DNA of 25,036 bases from an uncultured Clostridia bacterium (GTDB taxonomy: Bacteria; Bacillota; Clostridia; Christensenellales; CAG-917), in assembly GCA_934254835.1 (NCBI GenBank), contig CAKQMI010000028.1:1-25036 (forward strand). The letters run 5' to 3'. Position 1 is the first letter of the stretch. Every line of letters begins with the position of its first letter. Of the stretch, positions 1-7,856 are shown piece after piece. The notes beneath the pieces were generated by a model. It worked only from the letters and a program-made list of their open reading frames with translations. It was not told the origin of the DNA and ran no database searches. The position numbers and the translations under genes are program-made.

Positions 1-61
1 AAGGGACTTAAAATCCCTCGGAGTAACATCCGTACCGGTTCGAGTCCGGTTTTCGGCACCA
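1..61 (+). tRNA. tRNA-Leu(UAA), 3' part (5' end outside window)
   Basis: The left edge cuts into a type-II tRNA. Visible parts are the anticodon stem 2-6/14-18, a 7-base loop 7-13 with anticodon TAA at 9-11, a long variable arm with stem 19-22/29-32, a T stem 34-38/46-50 around TTCGAGT, the 3' acceptor strand 51-57, discriminator A58 and an encoded CCA at 59-61. The long variable arm with a UAA anticodon identifies leucine. The acceptor and D-arm 5' halves lie outside the window, so the tRNA cannot be folded completely here. Confidence 0.95.
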
Positions 62-96
62 GCAAAAGACGACGCAGTTATGCGTCGTCTTTTGCT
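61..96 (+). terminator. Perfect 16-bp hairpin directly after tRNA-Leu
   Basis: Positions 61-76 and 81-96 are perfect reverse complements around a GTTA loop. The stem starts at the last base of the tRNA CCA, so it can define the transcript 3' end. No separate U tract follows; the only T run (TTTT) is inside the 3' arm. It may therefore act as a terminator or as a 3' processing and stability structure. Confidence 0.7.
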
Positions 97-281
97 GTGT
101 CGAAATACTGTGGGAATACGAACCAGCCACACCGTGGTGGTGTTCGGCGGTTGCTTGCACAAAGGGGCCCCCGCGGGATACTGTGTACTCGCGGGGAAAA
201 GGAATAAACAAGCAAAAGACAAACAAATGACGTTTACGGCAATTGTTTGGTCAAAAGCGCAGTTTGTGACGTGAGCAGTCA

Positions 282-330
282 CGGTTTTCGGCATTTTATC
301 ATTTTTGCGTCGTCTTTTGCTGTGTCGAAA
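282..330 (+). repeat. Decayed copy of tRNA-Leu 3' end and hairpin arm
   Basis: CGGTTTTCGGCA at 282-293 repeats 47-58 of the tRNA. The 25 bp at 306-330, starting TGCGTCGTCTTTTGCTG, repeat 81-105 exactly. The order and orientation are the same, but the interval between the two blocks is 12 bp here and 22 bp in the intact copy, so the CCA and the left hairpin arm are gone. The unit length is about 225-235 bp. It could be a tandem tRNA duplication that decayed, or a remnant of integration at a tRNA 3' end. Confidence 0.75.
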
Positions 331-430
331 ACAGTGGACACGGACACCATATCGTGCCAACGGCACACATCGCGCGAAAGCTCATCGATTTTGCCATAGG
401 CAAAACCATCACTTCATCGCGCAAGCATGG

Positions 431-472
431 TGCCCTCACGGGAGATTCCCACGCTTCGCTCGGAATGACAAA
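431..472. repeat. REP-like interspersed repeat candidate
   Basis: The block contains the imperfect palindrome GGGAGATTCCC (440-450) followed by ACGCTTCGCTCGGAATGACA. From memory, very similar strings (TCATTCCGAGCGAAGCG and GGAATCTC) recur between genes in many Firmicute and metagenome-derived genomes. Only one copy is visible here, so repeat status rests on recollection, not on this sequence. Confidence 0.4.
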
Positions 473-527
473 TAACATAGTTCACGCGCAATGCCATACA
501 ACCTGTTCCATAACTAATTTTACACAT

Positions 528-577
528 AAAGAAAGAAAGCCACCTGCGAAATTTTGCAAGTGGTTTTCTTTCTTTTT
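528..577 (-). terminator. Terminator after htrA
   Basis: Arms 528-547 and 556-575 pair over 20 positions with one mismatch and one G-T wobble around an 8-base loop. Read on the minus strand, the stem ends in TTTCTTTCTTT, giving a U-rich end. It lies 47 bp beyond the htrA stop codon. Confidence 0.85.
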
Positions 578-623
578 AGGGGGATAAAATTACGAAAAAT
601 TACTTATGGTCCTGTTTGCCTCC

Positions 624-1964
624 TTATTTGACGGCGGTTCCTCTTCCGATGGCCATACTTTTTGTGACCTCGACGCCGTCTCTCAAAAGGTTTATTTCAA
701 CAACGTCGCCTTCCGAAAAGAGAAGTCCCACGTTGGTGATGTCGTATTCGCGCTCGACCGCATAGAGTTTTGAGTCGAACCTGAACGATTTAATCACGTC
801 GCCTTTTTGTATGCCCGCCTTTGCCGACGGACTGTTCGCCTCGACGCTTGCGACTGACACGGTATTGATGATTTTGACCGAGCCGTCCTCGGCGATTTCC
901 GCCTTACTGTCGGTGACTTGCACCGAAATTCCCAAGAACGAGCGCAATATTTGCGTATTTGTTTTGCCGTCGCAGTTTTTCAGTATATTTTGTACGGCGG
1001 GATAGGCGAAGTCAATGGGGATCGCGTACGCCATGCCTTCAATATTTTCGGACACGACCTTTGCGTTGACTATGCCCACAAGCTCGCCCGAATCGTTGAA
1101 CAATCCACCGCCCGAGTTACCGCCGTTTATCGCGGCATCGACACGCATAACCCTGATTTGCACGCTGGACACGTTGTCCGCCGCCGTCATCTTGATATAT
1201 TCGCTTTCAAGCGAGAGTATGCCCTGCGTCACGGCGATTCCGTTTGCGCTGGGATTGCCGATTGCGATGACCGTATCACCGACCGTCATATCTCCGCTTT
1301 TGCCGATTGTGGCGGGGTGGGCGTTGCTGTCCTTATAGACGTCGCTTTGGATTTTCAAAACCGCCACGTCATAGCTCATCGAACCGCCGATATACGTTGC
1401 CGTGATTTTGTATTTGTCCAGTTCCTGCCCGTAAAGGTAAACGTAAATTTTGTTGCTTATTTTGCTGTCGGCGTCCGAGTCATACACGACGTGGTAGTTG
1501 GTGATGATATACGCCTCGCCCGTTTCCTTGTCACCGCCGATGATGACGCCCGAGCCTGCCGAAGCATACTCTTTGGTCTCCTTATTGTTGAAAAAGCCCA
1601 GCGAAGACGTGGTTTTCGTGAAGTACGAGTTTATCGACACAACCGACAAAATCGCTTTGTTGACGGCGTTTGTCGTTGTAGTTTCGCCCTTGTCGCCCTT
1701 TTCGCCTTTCAATGATTCGAGCCATTCTTCTTCGGTGCCCTTATATCCGTATTTGACGGCGAGGTCATAGGCGGAGTCTGTGTATATCGTGTCGCCTTTC
1801 AAAGATTCCAACCACTCTTCTTCGGTGCCGGTGTATCCGTTTTTTACGGCGACGTCATACGCGCTTTTCCCGGATGCGACACACGCGGTAAGTGTGAGTG
1901 AAAGACAACAAATAATCGCGATAATTGCAACGATTGATACTTTCGATACGCTATCCTTTTTCAT
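624..1964 (-). CDS. htrA: HtrA/DegP-type serine protease lipoprotein
   Basis: This 446-residue protein is a predicted surface-anchored S1C protease that degrades or refolds damaged envelope proteins. An N-terminal hydrophobic segment ends in lipobox LTAC with Cys28. Two 24-residue repeats follow at 34-57 and 64-87 (SAYD-AVK-GY-GTEEEWLESLKG), then a short collagen-like EKGDKGE. The trypsin-like domain spans about 100-330 with catalytic His158 (TNYHVV), Asp199 (SYDVAVLKI) and Ser284 (GGNSGGGLF). One PDZ domain covers about 343-440. Lipid anchoring in place of the usual transmembrane helix, and the EEEW repeats, are unusual for HtrA. AGAGGAAA precedes the ATG. It lies beyond a two-component operon and has its own upstream region with repeats resembling those before the regulator gene. 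Symbol by family only. Confidence 0.93.
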   Translation of the reverse strand: MKKDSVSKVSIVAIIAIICCLSLTLTACVASGKSAYDVAVKNGYTGTEEEWLESLKGDTIYTDSAYDLAVKYGYKGTEEEWLESLKGEKGDKGETTTTNAVNKAILSVVSINSYFTKTTSSLGFFNNKETKEYASAGSGVIIGGDKETGEAYIITNYHVVYDSDADSKISNKIYVYLYGQELDKYKITATYIGGSMSYDVAVLKIQSDVYKDSNAHPATIGKSGDMTVGDTVIAIGNPSANGIAVTQGILSLESEYIKMTAADNVSSVQIRVMRVDAAINGGNSGGGLFNDSGELVGIVNAKVVSENIEGMAYAIPIDFAYPAVQNILKNCDGKTNTQILRSFLGISVQVTDSKAEIAEDGSVKIINTVSVASVEANSPSAKAGIQKGDVIKSFRFDSKLYAVEREYDITNVGLLFSEGDVVEINLLRDGVEVTKSMAIGRGTAVK

Positions 1965-1984
1965 TTTCGTTTCCTCTTGATTTC

Positions 1985-2039
1985 ATATTATTACTTAAAA
2001 ATAAAGCAAACCTAAATCTTTTGTTAAAATTAAGTTAAA
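1985..2039 (-). promoter_or_regulatory. htrA upstream region with TTTAAC/TTTAGG repeats
   Basis: On the minus strand TTTAAC occurs at 2039-2034 and 2028-2023, exactly 11 bp apart, and TTTAGG at 2016-2011. Direct hexamers one helical turn apart are typical of OmpR-family response regulator sites, for example Bacillus PhoP boxes. TTTAGG lies 17 bp from TAATAA (1993-1988), a possible though weak promoter pair. The same elements occur before the response regulator gene at 4148-4176. Confidence 0.5.
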
Positions 2040-2133
2040 TTTCCCCCGTCCGAAAACCCCGTATTTCCTCTTTTCGGCACAGAACTGTATATTTTAGTTA
2101 TATATATTATTTATAATAAATTCATTATTAAAC

Positions 2134-2163
2134 AAAAAACGCAACGTCCCCGTTGCGTTTTTT
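2134..2163. terminator. Terminator after the two-component operon
   Basis: This is a perfect 13-bp stem, 2134-2146 with 2151-2163, around loop TCCC. The plus-strand side ends in six T and the minus-strand side likewise, so it can work in both directions. It lies just past the histidine kinase stop codon (2179) and seals that operon from the htrA promoter. Confidence 0.9.
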
Positions 2164-2178
2164 AGTATCTTGTTTTGA

Positions 2179-3450
2179 TTATTCAAACTTGGATTTTCGT
2201 CCGAAAGCAAATTTGTCAAAGGAAATATACACGACAAACTCGTTGTCTTCGCCTCTGACACTGACCTTGCCTTTGTGAAGTTCGGCAATTTCTTTGACAA
2301 TCGAAAGACCGATGCCACTGCCCTCGATGCCCGACGCCCTTGCGCCTTCGCTTCTGAAAAACCTATTAAGGTATTTGTCGAGGTTGCCCTGTTCCACCGA
2401 CTCGGTATCGTTTCTGAATTCGATGACGATTTCGCGTTTCAACCTAGTAACCGTGCGTCGCGCCGACACCTTGACGTAAGACTTGCCGTATTTCATCGCA
2501 TTGTCGAGAAGGAGCGCGGTCATTTGTTTGAAAAGCCCCTCGTCGCCAAGCAGGATATATCCGTCGGTTATGTTGACATCGATTGTTTTGCCCGTCGTCC
2601 TCGCAAGTGCGTAGTACGGCTGGGTGACTTCCGAGATAAGCGCGCCGACGTCGATATTTTTCCTTTCTTCCAACGCGGCTCTTTCGTCGATTTTGGCAAG
2701 CGTCGTCAAGTTTTTGGTCATACTTGCCATTCTCAAAACCTGTTTTTGTATGGCGTCGGTGCACTCGTTTTCGCCAAAGTCCATTTCCAAAATCTCGTTG
2801 TTGGCGGAAATTATCGCCAAGGGAGTTTTGAGTTCGTGGCTGGCGTCCGAAATGAAGTGACGCTGTTTTTCGTATGAATTTGCAATGGGTTCAACCGCGC
2901 GTTTCGAGAACAATATCAGCAGTATGCACACCGCACCCATCGCGCTCACGCAAAAAATCATGCTGGAACGCATAAAACTTGTCAATGCGTCGGTCTGGCG
3001 ATGGCAGTCCATAAACAACACCATCTTTTTGCCGTCAGGTCTGTCGTGGTAAACGAGGTAGCGATAGCCGTTTATCGTGCCCTTAACGTCGCCCTCGGAA
3101 AGTGCCTCGTTGCAGTATCTGATTGCGTCTTCTTCGGTGTTGACAAGTTCCGTCTTTTCAAGGTTGTAGTCGCAGGGATTGCCCGCTTGGTCGTAAGTCA
3201 CCGTGAAATATCGGGTGTCGAAAGGCGTCTCGTTGGTGCTTTGAATGCCAAGATACGTCGGGGTTTTGTCAGCCTTGTAGTGCTCCGGGAATTCGCCGTT
3301 GTTTTTGGCGAGAATCATCAAAATTTTGTCCGAGTAGTTTTGGATATTTTTTCGGCTCACGACGAAAATGCCGGACAGTATCACCGCCAGCACTATCGCT
3401 ATCGCACCCATCGCGATCGCTATGAATCTTATGCGAAGTTTCTTAATCAT
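2179..3450 (-). CDS. Sensor histidine kinase
   Basis: This membrane-bound kinase has 423 residues. Transmembrane helices lie at about 9-32 and 162-182 and enclose a roughly 130-residue external sensor region with no domain I recognise. No clear HAMP domain is visible. The dimerisation and phosphoacceptor region contains His205 (SDASHELKTP). The ATPase domain has the N box around Asn317 (LLLDNAMKYG) and the glycine-rich GSGIGLSIVKE at 377-387. The D box is of the divergent N-D-T kind (RNDTES). The ATG overlaps the stop of the response regulator by 4 bp (ATGA), implying translational coupling and a dedicated pair. The signal is unknown; proximity to htrA suggests envelope or secretion stress, as with CssS, but that is inference. 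Confidence 0.93.
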   Translation of the reverse strand: MIKKLRIRFIAIAMGAIAIVLAVILSGIFVVSRKNIQNYSDKILMILAKNNGEFPEHYKADKTPTYLGIQSTNETPFDTRYFTVTYDQAGNPCDYNLEKTELVNTEEDAIRYCNEALSEGDVKGTINGYRYLVYHDRPDGKKMVLFMDCHRQTDALTSFMRSSMIFCVSAMGAVCILLILFSKRAVEPIANSYEKQRHFISDASHELKTPLAIISANNEILEMDFGENECTDAIQKQVLRMASMTKNLTTLAKIDERAALEERKNIDVGALISEVTQPYYALARTTGKTIDVNITDGYILLGDEGLFKQMTALLLDNAMKYGKSYVKVSARRTVTRLKREIVIEFRNDTESVEQGNLDKYLNRFFRSEGARASGIEGSGIGLSIVKEIAELHKGKVSVRGEDNEFVVYISFDKFAFGRKSKFE

Positions 3451-4118
3451 CTTGTTTCTTCAAGCTTGTATCCAAGCCCGCGCACCGCTTTGATATTGAC
3501 GTCTGCGCCAATGCCCGCCAACTTTTTGCGAAGCGACGATATGTACACCCACACGCCGTTGATTTCCGCCTCGCTGTCGTAGCCCCACACCGACTCCATA
3601 AATTTTTCGGTGGAGATAAGCATATTGTTGTTGGCGACAAGCATTTCCATCATCTGGAACTCCTTGCCCGAAAGACGCACCTCGCCTTTGTCGGATTTTA
3701 AGGTGTATTGACGGGGATCAAGCGTAAGATTGCCCACGGAATATGTGTTGATAACGTCGTTTTTGCGACGAGTCATCGCGCGGATTCTTGCCAAAAGTTC
3801 CTTCATCGCAAACGGTTTTGTCAGATAATCGTCCGCACCGGCGTCCAAACCCTCGACGCGGTCGTCAACCTCGCTTCGCGCCGTCAACAAAAGTACGGGA
3901 ACGTTGTTTCCGCTTTCACGAACCTTTCTCAACACCGTCAGACCGTCGGCTTTGGGCATCATTATGTCCAAAATTACGCCGTCGTAGTTGCCAAACGTCA
4001 AGTATTCCAGCGCTTCCGCACCGTCATAAACGGCTTCTACCGTGTAGTTGTTGTGTTTTAGAACGCGGACGATTGCGTTGGATAACTCTCTTTCGTCCTC
4101 TGCAAGCAATAACTTCAT
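3447..4118 (-). CDS. OmpR-family response regulator
   Basis: This 223-residue DNA-binding regulator is partner to the kinase that follows it. The receiver domain (1-118) has acidic pocket Glu7/Asp8, phosphoacceptor Asp51 (LDIMMP), Thr79 and Lys101 (LTKPF). The C-terminal winged helix (about 127-221) is of the OmpR/PhoB type. The start is supported by AAGGGGAA upstream of the ATG. Its likely promoter lies in the 58 bp after recG, where TTTA-type elements repeat at 11-bp steps, consistent with autoregulation. A CssR- or PhoP-like role is possible, but sequence alone cannot decide. Confidence 0.95.
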   Translation of the reverse strand: MKLLLAEDERELSNAIVRVLKHNNYTVEAVYDGAEALEYLTFGNYDGVILDIMMPKADGLTVLRKVRESGNNVPVLLLTARSEVDDRVEGLDAGADDYLTKPFAMKELLARIRAMTRRKNDVINTYSVGNLTLDPRQYTLKSDKGEVRLSGKEFQMMEMLVANNNMLISTEKFMESVWGYDSEAEINGVWVYISSLRKKLAGIGADVNIKAVRGLGYKLEETR

Positions 4119-4147
4119 GTATAAGTTCCCCTTTTTTTTCTTATATC

Positions 4148-4176
4148 GTATAAAATAAAGTTAAAGTTTACCTAAA
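4148..4176 (-). promoter_or_regulatory. Response regulator upstream repeats
   Basis: Read on the minus strand, TTTAGG (4176-4171), TTTAAC (4165-4160) and TTTATA (4154-4149) start at exact 11-bp intervals. TTTAGG is 17 bp from TTATAC (4153-4148), a weak promoter match. The same TTTAGG and TTTAAC words precede htrA. This is a candidate binding site for the adjacent OmpR-type regulator. Confidence 0.45.
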
Positions 4177-6201
4177 TTAGCTTACAGTAACTTCTTTGAA
4201 TTTTTTTTCGTAAAAATAATAGTCGTCCTTGTCGATTTCAAAACCCGAAGGAAGTATGCCGTTTTGGACGATTTCCTTTGCGCACAATATGAGTTCGGGC
4301 GTGATTTTTATCGCGTATTTTCCGCCGTCCGCGTCACCCGACTGCCTTGTGCCGAGATAGTCCCCGCCCCCTCGAAGCGTAAAGTCGAGTTCGGCAAGTT
4401 TATAGCCCTCGTCAAATTCGGTCAACGCTTTGACGCGCGGATTTGTCATGTCGAGCGTGTGCAAAAAACAAAACGCTTTCTTCTCTCCGCGTCCGACGCG
4501 CCCTCTCAATTGATGCAGTGTTGCAAGCCCGAATCTTTCGCTGTTCAATACGGCGATTGTCGTTGCGTTTTTGATGTCGATACCGACCTCGACAACCGTC
4601 GTTGCGATAAGCACGTCCACGTCGCCGTTTTGAAAACCTTGCATGATTTTCGATTTCTCTTTTGCTTTCATTTTGCCGTAAATCAGCGCAACGTTGACGT
4701 CCGAAAAAACGCCGTTTTTCAACTCCTCGAAAAGGGTTTTCGCGCCGTAAGTTTCCACCCCCTCGGAGTCACAAATTTTCGGGCAGACGATAAACGCCTG
4801 ATTGCCCTTTTTCGCCTCGTCGCGGATATAGGAAAACATACCGTTTTTCTTGTAATCGGGCACAAGCAAAGTCTTGACTTTTGTCTTGTGATTTTTGTCG
4901 ATTTCGGACAGTTGCAACTCGTCGTACAACAGCATCAAAACCGAGCGCGGAATGGGCGTTGCCGTGAGCGTCAAAGTGTCAACTCCCGCGCCTTTTTCCT
5001 GCAAATCGAATTTCTGCGCAACGCCGAATTTGTGCTGTTCGTCGATGACGACAAACGCCAGATTTTTGAAATTTACCGTGCGCGAAAACACGCTGTGCGT
5101 GCCGATGACAAGGTTGACTTTTCCACTTTCGATTTCTTTCTCGATGTCCTTTCTTTCCTTGCCCTTGACGGCACCCGAAAGATAAGAAATATTGACGTCA
5201 AATCCTTCAAAAATCCTTTGTGCAGTGTGGAAATGTTGTTCCGCCAAAATCTCCGTTGGTGCAACAATCGCCACTTGATACCCGCATTTTATCGCATAAA
5301 ACGCCGTTATGAGCGCAACGATTGTTTTTCCACTGCCAACGTCGCCGATAAGCAACCTGTTCATTCGGCGAGTTGATTTAAGGTTTTCGAATATCTCGTC
5401 AAGTGCCGTTTTTTGCGTTTCGGTCAAGGAATAAGGCAGGGATTTTACCAGGTCAGATATTGCCTTTTTGTCGCAATCGTATCTGAAAACTCGGCTGTCT
5501 TTCGCCTGTGAATTTATAATCTTATAATACAAAATTTCTTTCATCGTATCTTCGAGGGCGATGCGTTCCTGCGCCTTTAATCCCTCATCGACACTCGTCG
5601 GACAATGCGCCTTGAAAAAGGCGTCTTTCACGCTTTCGATGCCGTACTTTTCGCGCGTATTTTCGTCCGCAATATCCGCCACCGAAAACTTCCCCAAAGC
5701 GTCCTCGACAATGCTTTTGAAAACCCCTTGTTGCACCGCTCCTTTCGTGCGGTAAACGGGCATGATTCCCGTCAGTTTTTTGGCAACGTCAAACGGCTCG
5801 ATTTTGGGGTTTATAAGTTCCGGTCGCTTCCCTGAAAACTTGACTTTTCCGAACACCAAATACTGCTCGTCCGCCTTGACTTTCGACAGCAAATACGGCT
5901 GGTTGTACCACACGAGTTTCAGCGTGCGCGTCGCGTTATCCGAGGCGTCGAAATCCACCGCGTCGGCGGTGAAAAAGTTGAGCCCGTTTTTGGTTTTCAC
6001 GGGGCGAGTCGTCTTGACGATTTTTACCCTTATCAATGAAAATTGCCCGTCGCATAAGTCGTTAAGCGAAACGGGCGAATTGAAATCGATATAGGTTTTG
6101 GGCAGAAAATTTATTAAGTCTTCGACCGTCGAAACGTCAATGCTTTGAAGTTTTTTGAGCGTGACCGAGCCGACGCCTTTTACTTCTTCGAGCCTCATCA
6201 T
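4177..6201 (-). CDS. recG: ATP-dependent DNA helicase RecG
   Basis: RecG remodels stalled replication forks and branch-migrates Holliday junctions. The protein has 674 residues, a normal length. The N-terminal wedge/OB region spans roughly 1-240. Helicase motifs include Walker A GDVGSGKT (286-293), DEQH box (387-390), TATPIPRS (about 413-420) and motif VI QLRGRVGRG (564-572). The gene begins ATGATG; the first ATG overlaps the fakA stop by 4 bp (ATGA), so the two are probably coupled. The order yloU, fakA, recG matches Bacillus, except that the sdaAB-sdaAA pair found between them there is absent. Confidence 0.98.
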   Translation of the reverse strand: MMRLEEVKGVGSVTLKKLQSIDVSTVEDLINFLPKTYIDFNSPVSLNDLCDGQFSLIRVKIVKTTRPVKTKNGLNFFTADAVDFDASDNATRTLKLVWYNQPYLLSKVKADEQYLVFGKVKFSGKRPELINPKIEPFDVAKKLTGIMPVYRTKGAVQQGVFKSIVEDALGKFSVADIADENTREKYGIESVKDAFFKAHCPTSVDEGLKAQERIALEDTMKEILYYKIINSQAKDSRVFRYDCDKKAISDLVKSLPYSLTETQKTALDEIFENLKSTRRMNRLLIGDVGSGKTIVALITAFYAIKCGYQVAIVAPTEILAEQHFHTAQRIFEGFDVNISYLSGAVKGKERKDIEKEIESGKVNLVIGTHSVFSRTVNFKNLAFVVIDEQHKFGVAQKFDLQEKGAGVDTLTLTATPIPRSVLMLLYDELQLSEIDKNHKTKVKTLLVPDYKKNGMFSYIRDEAKKGNQAFIVCPKICDSEGVETYGAKTLFEELKNGVFSDVNVALIYGKMKAKEKSKIMQGFQNGDVDVLIATTVVEVGIDIKNATTIAVLNSERFGLATLHQLRGRVGRGEKKAFCFLHTLDMTNPRVKALTEFDEGYKLAELDFTLRGGGDYLGTRQSGDADGGKYAIKITPELILCAKEIVQNGILPSGFEIDKDDYYFYEKKFKEVTVS

Positions 6202-7844
6202 TCAACAGAAAAGACGTAATAATAATAAGGTTGACCGCCGTCGAAAGCCATAACCTCGACGTCGGGGTATTCTTCCTGGAGTTCGGACGCGAGGTTGTTG
6301 GCGTCTTCCTCGGTGACGTCACTGCCGTAGTACAGCGACACGACACTGCTGTCCTCGTCGATCATTTTCTTCAAAGAATGCTTGACGACGTCCGACACGC
6401 TGTGCCCTCTTGCGACGATTTTCTTGCCGAAAAGTCCGATGATGTCGCCTTCGTGCACCGAAAATCCGTCCATACGGGTGTTTCTGACCGCAGTCGTGAC
6501 CTGTCCGCACTTGACGTTCTCGATGGAGGCGGTCATAGCCTCGACGTTTTCGTCTGCAGAAGCCTCGGGCATAAACGCCACCGCTGCCGAGATACCCTCG
6601 GCGACGTTGCTGGTGGGAATGACGTACACGGGTTTTTCGGCGAGGTCGCGCGCCTGTTCCGCCGACAAAATAATATTTTTGTTGTTGGGCAAAATAAACA
6701 CGGTTTTTGCGTTGACCTCGTTTATCGACGACAAAATGTCGTAAACGCTCGGGTTCATCGTCTGACCGCCCTCGACGATTTTGTCGATGCCGAGGTCGTT
6801 GAATATCGCTTCCATACCCTTGCCTGAGCAGACGGATATGATGCCGTATTCCTTCATTTCGGTTTTTTCAGACTCGCGCTTTTCGTTGAGAACGCGGTTT
6901 TGCTCCACCATATTTTCGACTTTAACGCTGTCAAGCTCGCCAAGTTTCAAGGCGTTTTTCATCGCAAGGTCGGGACGGTTGGTGTGGACGTGCACTTTCA
7001 CAAGGTCCAAATCGCCGATAACAAGCACGCAGTCACCGATTGTCGTCAAGAAGTCGCGCAGTTTGTCGATGTCGGCAAGAGTGGCCTTTTGGCGAAGATT
7101 GATTATGAAAAATTCGGTGCAATAGCTGAAATTGATGTGCTCGTGGTCGTCCGCCGTGAAAGCGTCCATCGGATTTAAGGCGATGCCTTTGTCTTCTGCG
7201 GGAGCGTCGGGAATTTCGATGCCGGCAAGAGCGTTGTACATGCCCTTCATCACAAACATCAATCCCTTTCCGCCTGCGTCAACGACGCCCGCTTTTTTCA
7301 GAACGGGGAGCATTTCGGGAGTTTGTTGCAATATTTCATCGCCATAGGCGATGACCTTTTCCAAAAACGGCAAAAACTCAACCGATTTTTTGCGTTTTGC
7401 AAGGTGTTGCGCTTTTTCCGCCATTGCACGGACGACGGTCAAAATTGTGCCCTCTTTGGGTTTTTGCACCATGCTGTATGCAATCTCGGTGCCCTTTTTC
7501 AGGGCTTGCGCAAACTCGTACGCGGTGAACGGTACGTTTTTATTTTCCGTCAAAACGACGGCAAATCCTTTGAAAATTTGTGAGCTGATGACACCCGAAT
7601 TTCCACGTGCGCCACGCAATGCGCCTTTTGAAAAAGCCGTCGCGCACTCTGCAACGCTTGCATTTGTGTTCAGGTTTCCGAGTTCCTGCACCGCCATACT
7701 GAACGTCAACGACATATTTGTGCCCGTGTCCCCGTCGGGAACAGGGAAAACGTTCAGACTGTCAACGAGCGGTCTGTTTATTTCAAGTAATTTGGCGCCG
7801 GAAATAAGCATTTTCCGAAAATCGCCACTTGTAAGTTCCACCAT
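6198..7844 (-). CDS. fakA: Fatty acid kinase catalytic subunit FakA (YloV/DAK2 family)
   Basis: FakA phosphorylates fatty acids presented by a FakB (DegV-type) carrier, feeding exogenous fatty acids into phospholipid synthesis. The 548-residue protein has the N-terminal DhaL/DAK2 nucleotide-binding domain (about 1-200) with PDGDTGTN at 36-43 and GARGNSGV. The C-terminal domain runs to the end and finishes with the typical GGQPYYYYVFSVE. No fakB gene lies in this window. It starts 12 bp after the Asp23-family gene and overlaps recG by 4 bp, so the three form one transcription unit. Confidence 0.95.
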   Translation of the reverse strand: MVELTSGDFRKMLISGAKLLEINRPLVDSLNVFPVPDGDTGTNMSLTFSMAVQELGNLNTNASVAECATAFSKGALRGARGNSGVISSQIFKGFAVVLTENKNVPFTAYEFAQALKKGTEIAYSMVQKPKEGTILTVVRAMAEKAQHLAKRKKSVEFLPFLEKVIAYGDEILQQTPEMLPVLKKAGVVDAGGKGLMFVMKGMYNALAGIEIPDAPAEDKGIALNPMDAFTADDHEHINFSYCTEFFIINLRQKATLADIDKLRDFLTTIGDCVLVIGDLDLVKVHVHTNRPDLAMKNALKLGELDSVKVENMVEQNRVLNEKRESEKTEMKEYGIISVCSGKGMEAIFNDLGIDKIVEGGQTMNPSVYDILSSINEVNAKTVFILPNNKNIILSAEQARDLAEKPVYVIPTSNVAEGISAAVAFMPEASADENVEAMTASIENVKCGQVTTAVRNTRMDGFSVHEGDIIGLFGKKIVARGHSVSDVVKHSLKKMIDEDSSVVSLYYGSDVTEEDANNLASELQEEYPDVEVMAFDGGQPYYYYVFSVE

Positions 7845-7856
7845 AAATATCCTTAA

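Larger units (their letters stand above)
97..527. other. Gene-free stretch with several small inverted repeats
   Basis: No convincing gene is present. Small palindromic elements are CCCCGCG 169-175 with CGCGGGG 190-196, GTGCC 354-358 with GGCAC 362-366, and TTTTGCC 389-395 with GGCAAAA 399-405. AGCAAAAGAC at 211-220 repeats the start of the tRNA-proximal hairpin and is complementary to 312-321. A decayed copy of the tRNA 3' end lies at 282-330. This looks like an accumulation of repeat fragments beside a tRNA rather than coding DNA. Confidence 0.6.

Noticed and set aside
80..274. 64-codon plus-strand ORF after tRNA-Leu
   Set aside because: It starts inside the tRNA-proximal hairpin, has no ribosome site and crosses repeat fragments. 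I vaguely recall similar translated strings after tRNAs in other assemblies, which suggests repeat DNA rather than a gene.
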